Source: Dryomyza anilis (taxonomy: Eukaryota > Arthropoda > Insecta > Diptera > Dryomyzidae). Taken from it: a DNA stretch of 64,000 bases. This document shows, one piece after another, positions 20,183 through 32,222 of this stretch. The stretch covers positions 37,541,544 to 37,605,543 of the forward strand of contig OX638131.1 in the NCBI GenBank assembly GCA_951804985.1, in the 5' to 3' direction. Made by a program: the position numbers and the translations under genes. Each line of letters begins with the position of its first letter. The stretch's first letter is position 1. The notes beneath the pieces are model-generated. The model ran no database searches and was not told the origin of the DNA. It worked only from the letters and a program-made list of their open reading frames with translations.

Positions 20183-20740
20183 ATACCCCACACTAAGAGT
20201 TAAAGGGTATATTCAGTTTGGTACGCCGTTTGTAACACCCAGAAGGAAGCATCTCTGGTATGGAAAAGTATATATATATTCTTGATCAGCATGTTAGATA
20301 AATGAAACTTATAATTTATATTATTTATATACCTATGTGCGAACCTTTTAATGGGCATCCATTGTGACCTGTGATCTGACCATTTATATTCAAATACCTC
20401 ATATTAAAATTACATCTACAGATCAATTTTACTGTATACGTGGTAAATTTTGTTGGTCAAATATATATTGAAATCATGCTCCAATACATGAAAATAATGT
20501 TTTCCGATACGATACGACTTGTGGTTCCAAAAAAAAAAAAATCGAAATTCGGTACACCTACCCTTTTGTAAATATGGGTATCAAATGAATGGAAATTCTT
20601 CAGCGATTGAAAGTTTGTAATTATTTTCAGGATTCGTATACCCTGGTGACCAATATACCACTTTGAATGGTAACCACACATATGTGTAGGGTATTTATAG
20701 TGGGCTTAGACCGACTATAATTTTGATAATCCTAACTATC
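20183..20740. repeat. Drosophilid-type interspersed repeat
   Basis: It starts TTATACCCCACACTAAGAG, carries GTAACACCCAGAAGGAAGC and TATATATTCTTGATCAGCAT, and ends GTAGGGTATTTATAGTGGGC...CCGACTATA. This arrangement resembles a repeat I know as common in Drosophila introns (GGGTATA start, AGAAGGAAGC, TTCTTGATCAGCAT, CCGACTATA end). I do not assign a database name. Confidence 0.6.
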
Positions 20741-21689
20741 ATAATAACACCAAATTTAAAATTTCCCATGTGATCTAACCTTCCCAACTGGTTTTTTTGT
20801 TTCTTTTCGAACATCAGTATGTTTAAGATGACCCTATACAAAAGAGACTTAGGAAGAAAATTCTGCTCAACGAGTGCCAACTTCGTATACCAGAAGAATG
20901 TTGCAAGAATACAATTATTTAAATTCAATTTCTTTTTTGTTTGTTTTTAAACATTAATATGTTCAAACGATGGCAAAAGATGGCGTAGGTAGAAAATGCT
21001 GCACAACGTTGCCAACTTCGTGAGTCGATAAATTATCAACTTAAGACGAGCGTTGCGAACATACGTTGTTTTAGATTTGATTAGCATTTTCTGTGTTTCG
21101 AAACATAGTTTTAACCAAGTAAATTGCCAAGAAATAGTTTATTCAAATGCAATTAAAATTTCATGTTGGTATTGTAACATATTTATGGTAAATTTGACAG
21201 ATTCTGCTGGACAATATAATAATGTTTATACGTGAAAAAAAAAAATTCAATTTCGATTATAATTTAATTACACTTCATTCCTAATACATGTATGGTAATT
21301 TCGTATTACTTTTTAATTACAGTCAAACATATTCAAACTAATCTTTTCTATTCGTGTATTAATTTTACAATTCCTTTAACGGGACCTTAGATATGATGCA
21401 AAAAGGACTCATTTTTGGGCTAAAAAAAGACCAATTTTTGAGCATTTGTTTCTCAGTTCCCCGTTGTACACCACTTTTGTGTTTTCATTATAAGTTAGCA
21501 AATCTCATATATTTTAATCCTGTTTTATTCAAAAAAATCGTAATCATCAAAATTGGGCATACAAATTAAAAAAAGCGAAAAGTTTTAAAAGAATGAAAAT
21601 AAAACTATTAATCATAATAAATTTGTAGATATATTATTAACTAGTATTTTTTGACTCCTTGACAATAATCTTTTGGTCAGGGAGATATT

Positions 21690-22125
21690 TAGGTCTAATT
21701 TATCAATTCATTGAACCTCTTAATACCAGATATAAATCCTGATAATAATATTTTACATATATAATAATAATATAATAGTTTGGCGCTACAGTCCTGTATA
21801 GAACTTCGGCCGAGCTCTCTCACCATTTTGAGCTGTGCGTGTTATATTTGTACTCAAATTGGTGGGACCTACAGTTTATTGCCGAATCCGAACGGCGGGT
21901 GAGAGCTTTTCATAGGCAATAGTTTTACTCTCGTACTGACGAGAGGTAGCGCGGTATAGAAAAATGTTTCTATGAAAAGATGTTGTTAGCCCCAGTCCAG
22001 GCTTGAACCGGGGACCTTTCGGCTCGCAGTCCAACGCACTAACCACTGAGCTACCGCGGCTACAAATTTTACATATACGGAAACCCAAAACCGGTATCAA
22101 AAGGTTCAATGAATTGATAAATTTG
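21690..22125. repeat. Palindromic element interrupted by a SINE
   Basis: ATTTATCAATTCATTGAACC (about 21697-21716) and its reverse complement GGTTCAATGAATTGATAAAT (about 22103-22122) form arms extending to about 30 bp. Without the 304-bp SINE the element would be only about 120 bp. Confidence 0.65.
21762..22065 (-). mobile_element. tRNA-derived SINE, copy A
   Basis: Read on the minus strand, it begins GTAGCCGCGGTAGCTCAG with an A box (GGTAGCTCAGTGGTTAGTGC) and a B box (GGTTCAAGCC). The tRNA-like head is about 70 bp, followed by a body of about 210 bp and the end CTGTAGCGCCAAACTATTA with a TTATTA-type tail. It is bounded by a 12-bp target-site duplication, ATTTTACATATA (21750-21761 and 22066-22077). 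This shows insertion by retrotransposition. The head lacks a full acceptor stem, so it is not a functional tRNA gene. Confidence 0.88.
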
Positions 22126-22169
22126 ACCCAACTATCTTCTTTACCACAATAATATTGTAAAAGAATAAA

Positions 22170-22317
22170 AAAACGATTCGTTGTATTGGTATAGATATCT
22201 GTTTAATGGTTCCAGAGCTTTGGCTTCATTTTAAATATCATTAAGGTGTCAAGTAAATTTATGTACTGTAAACTTGTGACCTATAACTTCAGGATTTCCA
22301 ATACAACGAATCGTTTT
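22170..22317. repeat. Short palindromic element with 20-bp perfect arms
   Basis: AAAACGATTCGTTGTATTGG (22170-22189) has an exact reverse complement at 22298-22317, with an AT-rich centre of about 108 bp. MITE-like. Confidence 0.75.
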
Positions 22318-22967
22318 AGTTTTTGTACTTCTGAAAATTTGAAAAATATATATATATATTCAGTGCTTAATATAATAGAAACCATAACTCGCATGGCTGT
22401 GACTTCTATGGCTGTTTTTTACTGTTATGATGTGCTTAATATTTTTCTCAAAGACATAATATAAATTTGGCCAATTAACTGCAGAGTTTTCCTTAATATT
22501 GATAGTTTAAGGACGAGATAGAAAATTAAAATGTACTACAGAAAAGATCCTTAGGTGAATGCCTACATTAGGTTTTCGTCAAGAAATCCATATCTTATAC
22601 CATTTTCCAGAAATTTTACTATGAATATTAAGGATTTACCAGATATTTGGGGGTCAATACCTCGAAATACTGACGTGATAGAACATAATTTTATAGTATG
22701 ATATAATTTTGGACACATTCAGTATATTAAAAATAAAGCCAAATCCTTGGAACAGCTAAAGGATCATTCGATTATAAGCTACGAAAAACTTTAGTGTTTT
22801 GCAGTTTCATATAAAATAAAAAAAAATACTTTGCAGTATTGGAGAAACTATCCCATTAATGCCCGTAATTTCAACGAGTAGATATCTATTGGTGTTCGTA
22901 CCGAACAGATATCTCTTACCTATCCGGTGTTTTTCCTTCTTAACTATGCGTTGAAGTTACGAAATTT

Positions 22968-23775
22968 TTTCTGAGCGCTCAGAAAATAGACTCATAAAAG
23001 TTCTATATTTCAGAATTTTTTAGGAACGCTCGAAAATTTCACTCATAAAAGAGTCTCATTCATGAGCGCTTTAGGAGACCCCTCAAATCAAACTCATAAA
23101 ATCATCAAATTTAGGAGTATTTTAAGAGCATAAAAGTATCTTATTTATGCTGGCTTTAGGAGCCTACTGTTTAAATAAAATTGATATACTTATATTCATT
23201 TTGAATTTGAAATCAAATGAAAAATAATAAAATATTAGTGTAAATTCAACAGACAAACCTACATATTAAATGAATTTTTTGAAAAAAAAATGCATTTTCT
23301 CACGGTATCTGGTCTAAGATAAACATGAACATGTACTATGTTGGATTAATTTCAGAAACATTCTATATTTCTGAAGAAAATTAAGCAATTGTGGTGTTTG
23401 GAAATTCTCAAAAATGTGAATGTTTTAAGAATATTTTAACATGATCAAAAATACGAGGATCTTTTCAGTGATTAAATATGAGTGTTTTATGAGTAATAAA
23501 ATTTTTTGAAATATGAGGGTTTTTGGGCTCATAAAATGGTGCCCTCTACCCAGGGGTTGGGAGCCTTTTTGGGTTCTTTAGAGCTCAAATATGAGTGTTT
23601 TAGGAGTAATAAAAGTGTCAGAAATATGAGGGTTTTTAGGCTAATAAAATGGTGCGGTTGGGTGGGGTTGGGAGTCTTTTTGGGCTCTTTTGAGTGCTCA
23701 TATATGAGTATTTTAGGAGTAATAAAAGTGTCAGAAATATGAGGGTATTTGGGCTCATAAAATGGTGGGATAGCT
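22968..23775 (+). repeat. Interspersed repeat R, copy 1
   Basis: It is closely similar to 35764-36800 in the same order, for example GGCTTTAGGAGCCTACTG, GATATACTTATATTC and TCTGGTCTAAGATAAACATG. The second half is three sub-repeats of about 120 bp (AATATGAGTGTTTTAGGAGT...GGGCTCATAAAATGG). The 78-codon frame across the sub-repeats is not a gene. Confidence 0.75.
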
Positions 23776-24612
23776 CGTACGGCTTTAACATATTATGCCA
23801 TTATTTTTTTTATGCTGATTATATTTTTTCCATGGACAATATACACATTTGTAACTCCTTAATATGAAATTAGTCGATTATGTAGATTGATCCTTCGAAA
23901 ATCATGAACATTGGTATGAAAGGACGAGATATAAATTTAATAAGTACTACCGATATGAAGTCTTGGATAGTGTCTACATTTGGTTCTTAGACAACAAATT
24001 CATAACTACTACAGTTTTCTCAATAAATCAACGGTAATATTGCGGCCACTTTAGGACCTTTATGGTCATGTATCTCGTAAACCTGACGTGTTAGGGCATA
24101 AGTTTGTTAGGTGAAATTTCTTCAGCTTTCTCAAAGACTCTAAAAATATTGTCAAATCTCTGGCTTTTTCTGCACTGTGTAATTTTCACATAGATTAAAA
24201 CTTATTAGAAAAAGGCATATGGATTTTATTTTATTTTTGTAAAAATGTAATTTATAATTTTAAACTGATTGAAGACGGACAATTCGTTTCGTACAATTTT
24301 TCCCTAACACTTCTATCCCGAAAAATTAATATTCTTTCACTGGAAGTAATGTTTACAAGTAAAAATTGACTGGGAAGTTTTGTCCGTTATCAAGTTGTAA
24401 AGCGCCACCATTTAATCCATGATTGTACTACTGGCCAATTTTGATCACTTTTTGTTTTTCTGTATGTACAAAGTGTTTAGGATAATCACAAAATATGTTC
24501 AAAGATATTTAAGTCAATTTATTTATTATTATAATTGTGTCAAAACAGACACATATTTTATACAAGGGGGGTTATTTTTATTTTTAATAATTTTTAAGTG
24601 ATAATCCCAATA
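23776..24612. other. Intergenic DNA upstream of DRC9-like gene A
   Basis: AT-rich with no supported exon. The promoter of the gene starting at 24613 should be in its last few hundred bases, but no core motif could be chosen. Confidence 0.4.
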
Positions 24613-27600
24613 ATGTCCGCCACAGACGTCAACGAATCGACAACCCTGCAAAATTCCGCATATGATGACCTCATGGATACCGAGGAATTGAAAAACGTGG
24701 ATAAACGACGGAAATCAACAAAATTTGATCTACCAATTGCGTTACACAGAGATCTTATACTCGAGTGGAAAAAAGCGGACAATGCACGATATGATGTCCA
24801 TGAACGCAATGCAAGACGATCTTCTTTCGGTCTGCGGGGTGTACAGACATCAGAAATTACAGTTAGCCCGTCTAGATTTGCAGATTTGAATCCAAAATTT
24901 CTGCTATCGCGTTTGGCAATGAAACAAAATTTCGAATTCGTAAAGAAGTTGGCATTTGCAAAGATACAGCGCCATATATTCGACATGTTGAAGATTATCT
25001 ACAACTGTCAGATGTGCATTCCGCATGAGTCGCATGCAGATGATGAGATTCCAAATCGTCTGTTCAGTTGGAATGCTGATGATTTTGTGGAACGGCGTAA
25101 GTTGGATACGCTTTGGATGGACATCTATAAAGCGCGTATTTCGTCAAAATGTTTTGAAAAACAAAAAACTAAATTCGATTTGGAAGAGCTGCGAAAACAT
25201 CTTATTATGATCTTTAATGGGCTGATGGGCAGACATACGGATAGCAAAATACACAGCACTTTAATGTAGAATCATAAATAATACATATATATTATTTTTT
25301 TAATGTAGAATAAATATGTGATTATCTTTGATTATAGTGCTAGTGTCAAGCTACTGGACATTAAGGAAACTTTAACGGCCGAACTGGAAAGTAATAAAGC
25401 TACCATGGTAAAGCTGAAAGAAAATATAAATATTCTGAATATGAGTTTTAATCCAAAACTGGATGAGATGAGTACACTGCAGGACATAATCATGAATTCG
25501 GATGGTATAATATATAGATGGGTTATGCATTTAATGCAATTTATTTTCGATTTTAAGTTTGGGACCCAATTGAGTTGCGCTATCAACTAGGTTATTATCA
25601 GAACAAGGTTAATCAGCATCAGGAAAAGTTTGATTTAATGGATGCAAAATTGACTACAGAAAAAGAAGAACTGACCGTATACAACAGCAGAGAGGCTTAT
25701 TGTTCGCAGTGTTCGCTTAATATGTACTACACGGAAATTGAGGTATTCAAATATCAGATGAATATATATTAATTTTATCCTCTATTAGTTCTCTTGTGCA
25801 CCGAAGTACTGTTGATTGTGTAAGCTTGTTTTATATATATATATATGCGAGGAAAACAGATGGTCTGATTCCACTAGATCGTGTGTGTTTCTCATTCTAC
25901 TCAGGCATCGAACTAAGTCGATCGTAGTTCAGTCGGGTCTCAACTGCATCACGGATTACACAGAAAAAATAATTTATTGGATGCACGATACGGTTGTGGA
26001 ATAATCTTCCTGCGTCTGGTTTGGCATTGGCAAATTCTAGATAATCATACAGTAATCCATGTTTCTATTATCACTTCAACCCTTCATCATTTTTTACGAT
26101 CATCTCTATGAATTGCATGAATAGTGAGCATCCCTTGACTTTTGTAAAATAGGAAGGTTACGCTGAAATACTAAAAAGATAAATTTCTATTGGGGCATAC
26201 GGGTCAGTTACTTTTTATACGAATACAAGTCGTACTGAGTTATCTCAACTGGACTAGCTGTATGAACAACAGGATCATATCTTGTCCACTTTAATAGAAT
26301 AAATTTCTGCTAGGTTATTTTTTCGGTTCGGGTCGGTTACATTTTATACGAAGACAAGTCGTACCGAGATATCTCATTCCAAAGGAACTAAATTATGCAG
26401 ACTTAACTAATTCAGTCATCCAATATGTCCCTTGCTAAAATCCGACCAGCTGTATAAACAACAGTATCTGATCATGATCATGTCTACCTTAATAGGATAA
26501 ATTTCTACTAGGGTTTACGGGTCGGTTACATTTTATAAGAAAACAAGTCGTACCGAGATATCTCAAAATCTAACCAGCTGTATAAACAACAGGATCTCAT
26601 GATCAAATCATGTCTACCTTAATAGCATAAATTTCTACTAGGGTTTACGGGTCAGTTATATTTTATACGAAGACAAGTCGTACCGAGATATCTCACTAGT
26701 CAATAAATTAGCCAAAACCCGACCAGCTGCATGAACAACACACTCTGATCATGCTGATGTCTATCTTAATATAAATTTCTACTAGGGTTTACGGGTCGGT
26801 TACATTTTATACGAAGACAAGTCGTACCGAGATATCTCATTCCAAGGGAACTAAATTATGCAGACTTTACTAATGCAATCATCCAATATGTCCCTTGCCA
26901 AAGCCCGACCAACTGTATGAACAACAGGATCTTATCATGTGTACCTTAAGCGGATAAATTTCTACTAGGATATACGGGTCGGTTACATTTTATACGAAGA
27001 CAAGTCTTACCGAGATATCTCATTCCAGGGGAACTAAATTATGAAGAATCATTCAATATTTCCCTTACCAAAGCCCGACCAGCTGTATGAACAGCAGACA
27101 CTGATCATGATCATGGCTACCTTAATAGGATAAATTTCTGCTAGGGTATACGGGTCGGTTACATTTTATACGAAGACAAGTCATACCGAGATATTTCATT
27201 CCAAGGGAATGTCTTGGTATGATTTGCCGATTTGTATGAGGTCTGAGGTATGAAGTCTTCATTGGTATTAGGTGTTTTGGTATAAAATGTCCATTCGTAT
27301 GAGTATAAAATGTCAATTGGTAAAAGTTATTCATTGCTGTGATGTATGTTGGTATGAGGTATCATGTTTTGAACTGTCCACTGATATGAGATTGGGATGA
27401 GGTATCCATTGGTATGAGATGACTGGGTATGAAATGTCTTAGTTTGAATTGTCCATTGGTATGAGATCTCTTGGTATGATTTGTCCATTGGTACGAGATA
27501 ATTTGGTATGCAGTTTTCATTTGATGTTTTGGAATTAGATGTCTAAATAATTCTACATCATCTTGAAATAACCTACATCATTAAGGTCCATTGGGTCGAA

Positions 27601-28594
27601 GTGCCCAAATGTTTTTTTTTTTTTTGAGAATGTGGAAATTTTCTACAAAATATCAAGTGGGTACCCTCGATTATATCACGACTAAAACCACCTGATGTGT
27701 CTTGTTATGAAGTTTTCATTGCTATGTCACGACTAAAACCACTTCCCTCTTAATCCATTTACTGGTATGGCATATCTTGTATGAAGAATCCGTTGAGGTG
27801 TCTTGGTTATGAAGTTTTCATTGATATGCGATGTCTTGGTATAAACTATATAGGTATGAGATGCCCATTAGTAGAAGGTTTTCATAATGTTACACCCAGA
27901 AAAAAATTCCCTCAAATCCCATTAAAATTGATCAATAGGACAATTATTGACTTAATAGTATACAAAAAATAAATCTCTTCATATAAACTTAATGGCAATG
28001 TCATGGTATTTTCTAGTATTTAATAGTATTTTCCGATTAAAATAATAATTTATCCTATTAACTATTTTTAATAGTAAAAAACTACTATTTATATAGTATT
28101 TTTTTCTGGGTGTAGTTATCTCGGTATGAATTGTCATAGTATGATGATCAATGCCTGCCCGGCTAGTATTTATAAAATTAATATATTTCTATCTGCATAC
28201 AATATAAAGGCATATTGTTTGAAAAATATTTCAGAAATTCAAAAACCGAATTGCATTATTATCGGCAAAATACGACAAAGAATACGATGCAGTGGAGAAT
28301 CATCATACTTATATGAAAATGTCTATGGATAAATTACGGGACCAGCGTAAATATTGTAATGAACAACTTATACGATTTCGCGAAGAATTGGAACAACTGC
28401 GCATAAGGAAAATATTCGAAGAAGAGTTGGCAGCCGAAAAAGCTCTATTGCACCAGAAGAAATTGGTAAATATTTGTTTAAAAGCACTGAAATCGAACCA
28501 AAAGATTAATTTAAAACTTTTTTTTTTGCAGGAGGCTGCAGCATTGAAAAAACTCAAAAAAGAACTGAAACGTCTCAAGAAAGCAAAGAAATAA
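24613..28594 (+). CDS. DRC9/IQCG-like coiled-coil protein A
   Basis: Exons 24613-25265, 25338-25504, 25558-25742, 28235-28465 and 28532-28594 join in frame (phases 2,1,0,0) to 432 residues. The start is the ATG at 24613 (MSATDVNEST). An upstream GTG in the same frame is not needed. Residues about 95-215 form a helical N-terminal domain containing RLFSWNADDF. Residues 220-412 are charged coiled coil, including WDPIELRYQLGYYQNKVNQH and KYDKEYDAVENHHTY, and the last 20 residues are Lys/Leu-rich (KKLKKELKRLKKAKK). Length, coiled-coil order and the KYDK... block resemble dynein regulatory complex subunit 9 (IQCG), which docks in the axonemal nexin link. No IQ motif was found, so the assignment is by pattern, not proof. 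Intron 3 (2492 bp) is expanded by tandem repeats and a MITE. The gene is paralogous to the convergent gene at 30733-32222. Confidence 0.85.
26195..27195 (+). repeat. Tandem repeats of 130-190 bp in intron 3 of gene A
   Basis: Seven copies of a unit containing TTTACGGGTCGGTTACATTT, GAAGACAAGTCGTACCGAGA and CGACCAGCTGTATGAACAAC begin about 131, 189, 130, 144, 178 and 179 bp apart. The two length classes differ by an optional segment of about 50 bp (CATTCCAAGGGAACTAAATT). Confidence 0.85.
27200..27885 (+). repeat. Degenerate minisatellite (TTGGTATGAG...)
   Basis: Many imperfect copies of a word of about 12-15 bp such as CATTGGTATGAGATGTC and TTGGTATGA continue the preceding tandem repeat. Interrupted near 27540-27700. 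Confidence 0.7.
27891..28114. repeat. MITE-like element, TACACCCAGAAAAAAAT ends
   Basis: ACACCCAGAAAAAAAT at 27892 has an exact reverse complement ending at 28113, flanked by T/A (TA target duplication possible). About 222 bp, AT-rich, in intron 3 of gene A. Related ends occur at 33782, 38992 and 60362. Confidence 0.8.
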
Positions 28595-28636
28595 TATTCA
28601 TATATAGCATATCTAAAAATATATTAGTATATATTA

Positions 28637-28642
28637 AATAAA
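28637..28642 (+). terminator. Putative poly(A) signal of gene A
   Basis: AATAAA lies 43 bp after the stop codon at 28592-28594. Confidence 0.5.
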
Positions 28643-28859
28643 TATATAAAAAATCGATATAAATAGAAATAAATTTATCTATTTTTTTTCTTCATACAAT
28701 AATTGCACAATGCAAAAAAAATTTAACTATCAATAAAATTTCCTGTAATCGCAACGTGGTCATCGATGCAATGTGACCAAACCCAATGTATGAACAAATT
28801 CTTTAAAAACACTTGGGATAGAAAATATAATCAAATATTGGTCAGCATTATACTTAGCC

Positions 28860-29293
28860 ATTCTAAACGGTCTCGCCGAATGTGGGCGGGATTGGACGAC
28901 TGGACGTGGACATTTTCATCTTGAAAATGTTCATTGGAGGTACATTTTCAAGATGGTGTATGTCAGCAGTTGTTATAGTGATATCAAGATATTTCACACC
29001 AAGGTATCAACCACCCCATATTATTTAAACTCACCACACCAAAACTCACCACACCAAAACTCACCACACCAAAACTCACCACACTGACACTCACCACACC
29101 GAAACTAACCACACCAAAACTCACCACACCTAAACTCACCACACCGAAACTCACCACACTAAAACTCACCATACTAAAACTTCTACTGGGAAAAACTCTA
29201 CGGGGAAGAATGGGAAAGCGTTCTACGGGGAAGATTTCTACGGGAATGCACATTCAGAAAATCTTTGCACGAGTCGAGCACGGGTCCAGCTAG
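28860..29293 (+). mobile_element. Helitron fragment, copy 3
   Basis: It ends GAGCACGGGTCCAGCTAG followed by T, the same 3' end as Helitron 1. It carries a short 15-bp satellite, the TTCTACGGGGAAGA array, and traces of the 5' module (CTAAACGG and GGGCGGGATTGGAC near 28865-28900). The 5' TC end is not recognisable, so it is internally or 5' deleted. The terminal hairpin is weaker than in copy 1. Confidence 0.75.
29025..29180 (+). repeat. 15-bp satellite array 3
   Basis: About ten copies of ACTCACCACACCAAA, a variant of the unit at 13336 and 15706 with a C in place of T, lying inside the Helitron fragment. Confidence 0.9.
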
Positions 29294-29829
29294 TATTTAA
29301 TAATCTAAACAATCTAACGTGTAAAACAACTATGTAAAAAAATCGAATGTAACTTCCGCAAGAAATCAGCATTTTTCAAGCAGAAATTGTGGCTATCAAA
29401 ATGGCCAAGTGTTCATCACAAAGATCAACCTTATGTGGACAGTCACGGCACTGAATAGTACATATATTAAACCCAAGACTGTGCCGAAATTCAACTAATT
29501 AATTCAAGATTAGAAAGCCTAATTTGTAATATCGGGGAATGAAAGCGGATACTAAGCGAACCAGATCCTCTTTCATTTATCTACAGGCACAAGACGTCTT
29601 AACCTTATCCACTGTGGATAACATGTCGGTAAGCACTGCAAACAACGAAAAAAAAAACAAGAAGGTTCTGGGCGTGCTACAATCGAAAACGATCCAAATT
29701 GGAGAGCTCGCGACCGACTAATAAAATTAAAAGCACGCACGAGACGCACGATGAAGCATGGGATATAAAAAGACACAAAAAGCACAGAAATACATGAAGA
29801 ACCAGGCAAAATGTGAAAAATAATATTAC
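29294..29829. other. Intergenic DNA between the convergent genes
   Basis: No gene is recognised. Frames of 60 and 78 codons overlap at 29539-29809 on opposite strands and show no family features. Confidence 0.4.
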
Positions 29830-30535
29830 AAACAGCGACTTAAACCCATTGGAATATCAGTTCCGGTTCTATTTCCAAGATTTTTAAATAGCTGTTCCTC
29901 TTCCAAAAAAAAAAAATTAGAGAGTCCCGATTCCCGAGACTAAAACACTCGGTATATCGGTTCTGGGTCCAAGATTTTAAAATAGCAGTGCCGGCTCCGA
30001 TTTCAGTTCCAACAAAAAAAATATATATATGGCTTCCGATTCCACTTTTTTTTAATAACGGTTCTTATTCCGGTTCTTTGCAGTACCAGACAGGGACTTA
30101 AACCCTTTGGAATATCAGTTTCGGTTCTAGTTACAAGATTTTTAAAATAGCGGTTCCTGTTCCAACAAAAAAAAAATATTTATGTCCCGAATCCGGTTCC
30201 ATACATTTTATATTACGGTTCTGATTCCGGTGCTTTGCGATCCCAGACAGAGACTAAAACACTCGAAATATCTGTTCCGGTTCTGGTTACAAGAATTTTA
30301 AAATAGCAGATCCTGTTCCGATAAAAGTTCCTACCAAAAATGGCTTCCGATTCCGGTATTTTTTAATAACAGTTCCAATTTCGGTTCTTTGCAGCCAAGG
30401 ACTTAAACCCGAGGAATATCGATTCCAGTTCTGGTTCCAAGGTTTTTAAAATCGCGGTTCTGGTTCCGATTTCTGTTCCAACCAAAAAATTATATGGGTC
30501 CCGATTCCAGTTCCAATTTTTTTAATAATAATTTA
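29830..30535. repeat. Diverged tandem repeat of about 150 bp
   Basis: Five units containing GGAATATCAGTTCCGGTTCT...AAGATTTTTAAAATAGC...GGTCCCGATTCC begin about 29847, 29947, 30101, 30258 and 30404. Each unit is itself rich in the word GGTTCCGATTCC. Confidence 0.8.
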
Positions 30536-30732
30536 GTGTTATTATATCGTAGAATTTTTTTTTTTGTATACACTGTAAATATTAAGAAATATAGTTTTAA
30601 ATAATAAACAAATGTTCTGTTTGAAATCCAAGCGGATTCAGCGCTATATTCAATTATTAAATATTTACAAAAAATATACGTTTTTATGTAAATATTTTAT
30701 AAAAATAAATATTCTTATCCACTTCCTTCGGT

Positions 30733-32222
30733 TTAATACTTGGCCTTTCCCTTTCGTTTTTTGGATTTACGTTTTTTATTTGCAGCATGTAGTAGCTAAA
30801 TAAAAAATATATATTTTAAAATTGAATCTAATAGAAGATATTAGAATTTTACTCTTTCAGCTTCTCGTTCAGCTTCGATTTCGATATCTCTCTTCTCCTT
30901 CTCCGCTATTCTCACCAAATCCTCACGAAAAAATTGCATACGTGCTATGCTATCTTCCCATTGTTTTTTCATAGATCTGAGCGCCAATTTATTATATGTC
31001 AAATCGTTATCGACTTTCTCGTAGTTATTCTCATACTTCCAGGACCAATAACCTATTTTGCTTTTAAGTTCCTATACTCATCTGTAATTTATTCCACAAT
31101 TTCGTGTGTCGTATAAAAAACATACCTCTATTTCAAGCTCATAGTGTTCCATAACTTTTTTGAAGACGTAATTATTACGTGTAATGGTGTTGTGATAGGT
31201 GAGATTACGACGCTCTACAATTCCGGCTTTCTCAAGTAGTTTATCTTCGATATTGTCAAAGTGTATGATTTGTGAGTTTCGAATATAGCGTTGGAGTATG
31301 GGATCGGATACTATAGTCATTGTAATAGTTATAAGAGAAAATATATCATATCTTAAACATTTAGTTAACAAAGAGCATATCGTACCATATTCCTCATCCA
31401 TGCATCTGTCAGAGGTTTCATTTACTTTGTCGTTTTTCTCTTGCATTTCAATATGTTCTGTTTTCTCATATCGATCATGGATCAGCTTTAGATGTCCGAA
31501 AATTTTTGAGTTTTCAGCATATTCATGAGATAGCTCTTGTCTGATAGCCAACAGTCGCTGACATCCTCTATGTATAACAAATTGGTTAATTAATGAGTAT
31601 TTCTTCGTTTCAATTTAGAAAATCCCTAGACAGATTTATTTAAATTCCGTTGAGACACAAACAAAATTGAGACATAGAATATAAATGTAATAAATACTAT
31701 GCAGTTCCGATTTTAAAATAGTGCAAAATTTAATATTTAAGCATCATTTATAAAAATATGGACTTTTCTTAATTAAGACAACGAATTATAACTTGATCTT
31801 ACTTCAACATTGTCTTGGCACTTCCTCGATTGTCCAGTATCTCGCGCAGTATATCTTCGATGCAATTTAAATCCGTTAAAAACTTCCAAAGGTCCAGACA
31901 ATGCGGATGTTCCAGCCTCAGTATGTCGATGTATTTAATGTTCGGATCCATACGTTTTATAAATGTATTTATATCCCATTCGAATAGTTGTGAGCTGTCT
32001 ATGCGTTTGAAATGTTTATCCAAGTACAGCATATTACGTGTGACCTCCAACTTATTTCTTATATTATTAACAACCATGTCAAGTAGGATTCGTTTCATTC
32101 CTTTAGTTTTCATTAACTGTGTTTGTGAGAAATTGTTTGTAAAATTTCAGGGTTTACCAAATTTAACTTGTACTTACTGTACCAAATTGTTTTATCACCG
32201 ACTCTGGTTTGGATAAGGACAT
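30733..32222 (-). CDS. DRC9/IQCG-like coiled-coil protein B
   Basis: Exons, in transcript order, 32178-32222, 31803-32116, 31386-31567, 31126-31310, 30853-31071 and 30733-30795 join in frame (phases 0,2,1,0,0) to 335 residues. The N-terminal domain holds QLFEWDINTFIKRMDP, matching RLFSWNADDF of gene A. The central coiled coil begins GCQRLLAIRQELSHEYAEN, and SDPILQRYIRNSQI corresponds to WDPIELRYQLGYYQ of gene A. The end is a coiled coil (WKYENNYEKVDNDLTYNKLA) and a 20-residue basic tail (KKRKSKKRKGKAKY). The last four introns fall at the same places and phases as in gene A. The 185-nt and the 63-nt last exons are identical in length. A role in the ciliary/flagellar nexin-dynein regulatory complex is inferred from resemblance to DRC9. 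No IQ motif was seen. It is shorter than A at the N-terminus. Confidence 0.83.

Noticed and set aside
21762..22065. True tRNA gene on the minus strand at the SINE heads
   Set aside because: A and B boxes are present, but the acceptor and anticodon stems do not pair properly, and the unit continues into a shared body with target-site duplications.
24598..24612. GTG start five codons before the DRC9-like gene A ATG
   Set aside because: The ATG at 24613 is in frame and a normal eukaryotic start. GTG initiation is not needed.
25266..25271. Stop directly after exon 1 of gene A, implying a 218-residue single-exon protein
   Set aside because: A donor at 25266 and the following exons keep frame and match the splice phases of the paralogous gene B.
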